Assembly (NCBI GenBank): GCA_023213235.1 | Contig: CP096137.1 | Coordinates: forward strand, 1,375,587 to 1,439,586 | From: Elusimicrobiota bacterium | GTDB lineage: Bacteria; Elusimicrobiota; Elusimicrobia; UBA1565; UBA9628 | Direction of reading: 5' to 3' | Length of the DNA: 64,000 nucleotides | Shown: positions 60,696 through 64,000 of the stretch, piece after piece | Numbering within the stretch: position 1 is the stretch's first letter | How the letters are laid out: every line of letters begins with the position of its first letter | Position numbers and translations under genes: made by a program | Notes under the pieces: generated by a model | What the model saw: the letters and a program-made list of their open reading frames with translations, nothing else | Database searches by the model: none | What the model was told of the DNA's origin: nothing

Positions 60696-61829
60696 ATGAA
60701 GATCGAACAAGGCCGTTGGACGGCGGAGAAGGGCTGGGAGCGCCCCCGGCCGGGCTCGGCGGCGCCGCCCAGCTGGTGCTCGCGTTCGCGAGCGCGCGCC
60801 TCCTGGAGGATGGCGCCGCGCTCGCCGAACTCCGCGGCGCCTACCCGCGCTCCCGAGTCTTCGGGTGCTCGACGGCGGGGAGATTCTCGGCGTCGAGGTT
60901 CGCGACGACACGATGGCCGCCACGGCGATCGCCTTCGAGTCCTCGAGCTTCATGGCGTGCCGGACTCGCGTCATCGGCGTCGAGGACAGCTTCGCGGCCG
61001 GCGAGAGGCTGGCGCGCGCGCTCGAGCCGGCGGGACTCGTCCACGTGCTGGTCCTGGCCAACGGCATCCGCGTCAACGGCAGCGCCCTGGTCAAGGGACT
61101 GACGGCGCGGCTGCCGGCGGGAGTCGTGGTCACCGGCGGCCTCGCCGGCGACGCCGGGCGCTTCGTAAAGACCTTTGTCGTCAGCGACGGGGAGGCGGAG
61201 AGCGACACCGTCGCCGCCGTCGGCTTGTACGGCGACCGGCTGCGCGTGGGCTGCGGCTCGCTCGGGGGCTGGGACCCCTTCGGCCCGGAGCGCTTGATCA
61301 CCCGCTCGAAGGGCAACGTCCTCTTCGAGCTCGACGGCAAGTCGGCTCTGGAGCTCTACAAGAACTACCTCGGCGAGCACGCGCGCGGCCTTCCGGCCTC
61401 GGGCCTGCTCTTCCCGTTGACGATGCGCGGCGAGGGCGGGGGGCGGGCGTCGTCCGCACCATCCTCGGCGTCGACGAGAAGGAGCGCAGCATGACTTTCG
61501 CCGGAGACGTGCCGGAGGGCGCCTACGTCCGGTTGATGAAGGCGAACTTCGACCGCCTCATCGACGGCGCCGCCGGCGCGGCGCGCGCGAGCCACGAGGC
61601 TCTCGGCAAGCGGGTGCCGGAGCTGGCGCTGCTGATCAGCTGCGTCGGCCGCAAGATGGTGCTCAAGCAGCGAGTCGAGGAGGAGGTCGAGGGCGTTCGC
61701 GACGTTCTCGGAGCGGGAGCCGCGCTGACCGGCTTCTATTCCTACGGGGAGATATCCCCGTTCACGCCGGACGCGAAGTGCGAGCTGCACAACCAGACGA
61801 TGACCATCACGACGCTCTCGGAGCGCTGA
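60696..61829 (+). CDS. FIST N/C-domain sensory protein (three probable sequencing frameshifts)
   Basis: About 378 residues after correction. The FIST N part has AQLVLAFASARLLEDGAAL and SRVFGCSTAGEILGVEVRDD; the FIST C part has SALELYKNYLGEHARGLPAS, VVRTILGVDEKERSMTFAGD, ALLISCVGRKMVLKQ and GFYSYGEISP. FIST domains bind small ligands, probably amino acids, in signalling proteins. One base is missing in 60743-60747, 60877-60880 and 61438-61443; the three together restore the frame. It starts under operator site 6 and is followed one base later by a histidine kinase, its likely partner. Confidence 0.84.
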   Translation: MKIEQGRWTAEKGWERPRPGSAAPPSWCSRSRARASWRMAPRSPNSAAPTRAPESSGARRRGDSRRRGSRRHDGRHGDRLRVLELHGVPDSRHRRRGQLRGRREAGARARAGGTRPRAGPGQRHPRQRQRPGQGTDGAAAGGSRGHRRPRRRRRALRKDLCRQRRGGGERHRRRRRLVRRPAARGLRLARGLGPLRPGALDHPLEGQRPLRARRQVGSGALQELPRRARARPSGLGPALPVDDARRGRGAGVVRTILGVDEKERSMTFAGDVPEGAYVRLMKANFDRLIDGAAGAARASHEALGKRVPELALLISCVGRKMVLKQRVEEEVEGVRDVLGAGAALTGFYSYGEISPFTPDAKCELHNQTMTITTLSER

Positions 61830-61830
61830 G

Positions 61831-63525
<1,695 letters not shown>

Positions 63526-63531
63526 GCTCCG

Positions 63532-63601
63532 CCCCCGGAAACACGAGACCCCGGGGCTTTCGCCTCGGGGTCGGGTCCCGACATTTCTGGTCTCGGGTTC
63601 G
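63532..63601 (-). ncRNA. Second copy of the conserved 70-nt RNA-like core
   Basis: Read on the minus strand: CGAACCCG, ACCAGAAATGTCGGGACC, a GACCCC-type hairpin with GAAA loop, TCGTGTTTCC and GGGGG. It matches the core of the small-RNA candidate at 43464-43534; the hairpin differs but still pairs. TATCAT lies nine bases upstream on the minus strand (weak -10). It sits in the 199-base gap after the kinase gene. The opposite orientation cannot be excluded. Confidence 0.6.
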
Positions 63602-63712
63602 GTGACGACATGATAACGGACGCGCGTCTTCCCGGCCATGACGGCCGCGTCACGAACGCGCGACGATAAAAAACGCGACGCGCCGGATATGGGTCCCCGG
63701 CGGCGGCGGGGC

Positions 63713-63718
63713 TACACT
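63713..63718 (+). promoter_or_regulatory. -10 box of the 67-residue protein gene
   Basis: TACACT, six bases before ATG 63725. Confidence 0.5.
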
Positions 63719-63724
63719 GGGGGC

Positions 63725-63928
63725 ATGGACATCAGACCGAAGATCAAGGACATCGACGACCGCAAGCCCGAGGGAGGGCGCACGCGCCCGACCGACGAGC
63801 CGCTCGACGAGGGCGCCGGCAAGTCCTTCCGCGACACCCAGCCCGAGGGCTTCAAGGACAACGCGCGGCACTCCATCGACGCCGCCGCGACCGACCCCGA
63901 CGTGGATGACACCAAGGGCGGGGAATAA
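63725..63928 (+). CDS. Small hydrophilic protein, 67 residues
   Basis: Very charged, Asp/Lys/Arg/Pro-rich chain without hydrophobic core (MDIRPKIKDIDDRKPEGGR, PTDEPLDEGAGKSF, DNARHSIDAAATDPDVDD). It looks intrinsically disordered and no family is recognised. A -10 box six bases upstream and high-GC codon use support a real gene. The next gene starts four bases after its stop. Confidence 0.6.
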   Translation: MDIRPKIKDIDDRKPEGGRTRPTDEPLDEGAGKSFRDTQPEGFKDNARHSIDAAATDPDVDDTKGGE

Positions 63929-63931
63929 GGC

Positions 63932-64000
63932 ATGATCAAGGCCGTGGAGACCATCGGACCGAAGGAGGCGCGCGAGCGCCTGACCGCCCTGAAGGGCTGG
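63932..64000 (+). CDS. Start of a further gene, 3'-partial
   Basis: ATG 63932 opens a frame that runs off the window (MIKAVETIGPKEARERLTAL, then KGW). It is probably co-transcribed with the small gene upstream. Twenty-three residues are too few to name a family; the start would suit a rhodanese-like or pterin-dehydratase-like protein, among others. Confidence 0.5.
   Translation, partial: MIKAVETIGPKEARERLTALKGW

Overview
The window is a 64-kb stretch of very GC-rich bacterial DNA from a Gram-negative-type organism. The signs are many lipoprotein signal peptides, a TonB-dependent receptor and proteins ending in an aromatic residue like outer-membrane beta-barrels. The gene style (receiver domains fused to unusual partners, caspase-like lipoproteins, PUFA-type synthase) would fit an uncultured lineage such as Elusimicrobiota, but that placement is inference and no marker gene here settles it. 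Many genes are broken by single-base losses in homopolymer runs (mainly G, C or A). Restoring one base always rejoins a conserved protein, so I annotate these as intact genes carrying probable sequencing errors, not as pseudogenes.

Region 1 (1-22162) is one long, tightly overlapping plus-strand cluster. It holds a PfaA-type polyunsaturated fatty acid synthase (AT end, four acyl carrier domains, ketoreductase, dehydratase-like end), a caspase-like lipoprotein, two more lipoproteins, a fused KS-CLF-AT-DH-DH synthase (PfaB/PfaC type), and the complete olefin pathway oleA, oleB, oleC, oleD. A polymorphic-toxin-like protein with a CdiI-like immunity gene lies between oleA and oleB. The likely product is a long-chain polyunsaturated hydrocarbon made by head-to-head condensation of synthase products. 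No PfaD enoyl reductase or phosphopantetheinyl transferase is inside the window.

Region 2 (22163-44947) is mixed housekeeping and cell-envelope content: a peptidoglycan amidase, an FKBP isomerase, a YcxB-like protein, TerC, RNase HI, two secreted proteins, a CDP-alcohol phosphatidyltransferase, a DUF1338 enzyme, a secreted metallopeptidase, 4-alpha-glucanotransferase with glycogen branching enzyme, a dienelactone hydrolase, a tandem pair of secreted paralogues, a candidate small RNA, cspA and a second metallopeptidase. The gap at 29235-29735 holds two inverted copies of a three-stem structured element that differ by compensating base changes.

Region 3 (45051-63525) is a signal-transduction island. 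It holds LPP20/FlgO-like envelope proteins, an OmpR-type regulator, several receiver proteins (one with GGDEF, one with a class III cyclase), a multi-receiver hybrid kinase, a PilB-type ATPase fused to a receiver, and a TonB receptor / binding protein / kinase / FIST / kinase series. Six promoters in this island share four TTAAGCG-like repeats spaced by 11 bp, ending exactly 15 bp before a TAnnCT-type -10 box. This is a strong sign of one shared regulon. In many genes across the window the -10 box lies only 6-7 bases before the start codon, which predicts leaderless or nearly leaderless mRNAs.
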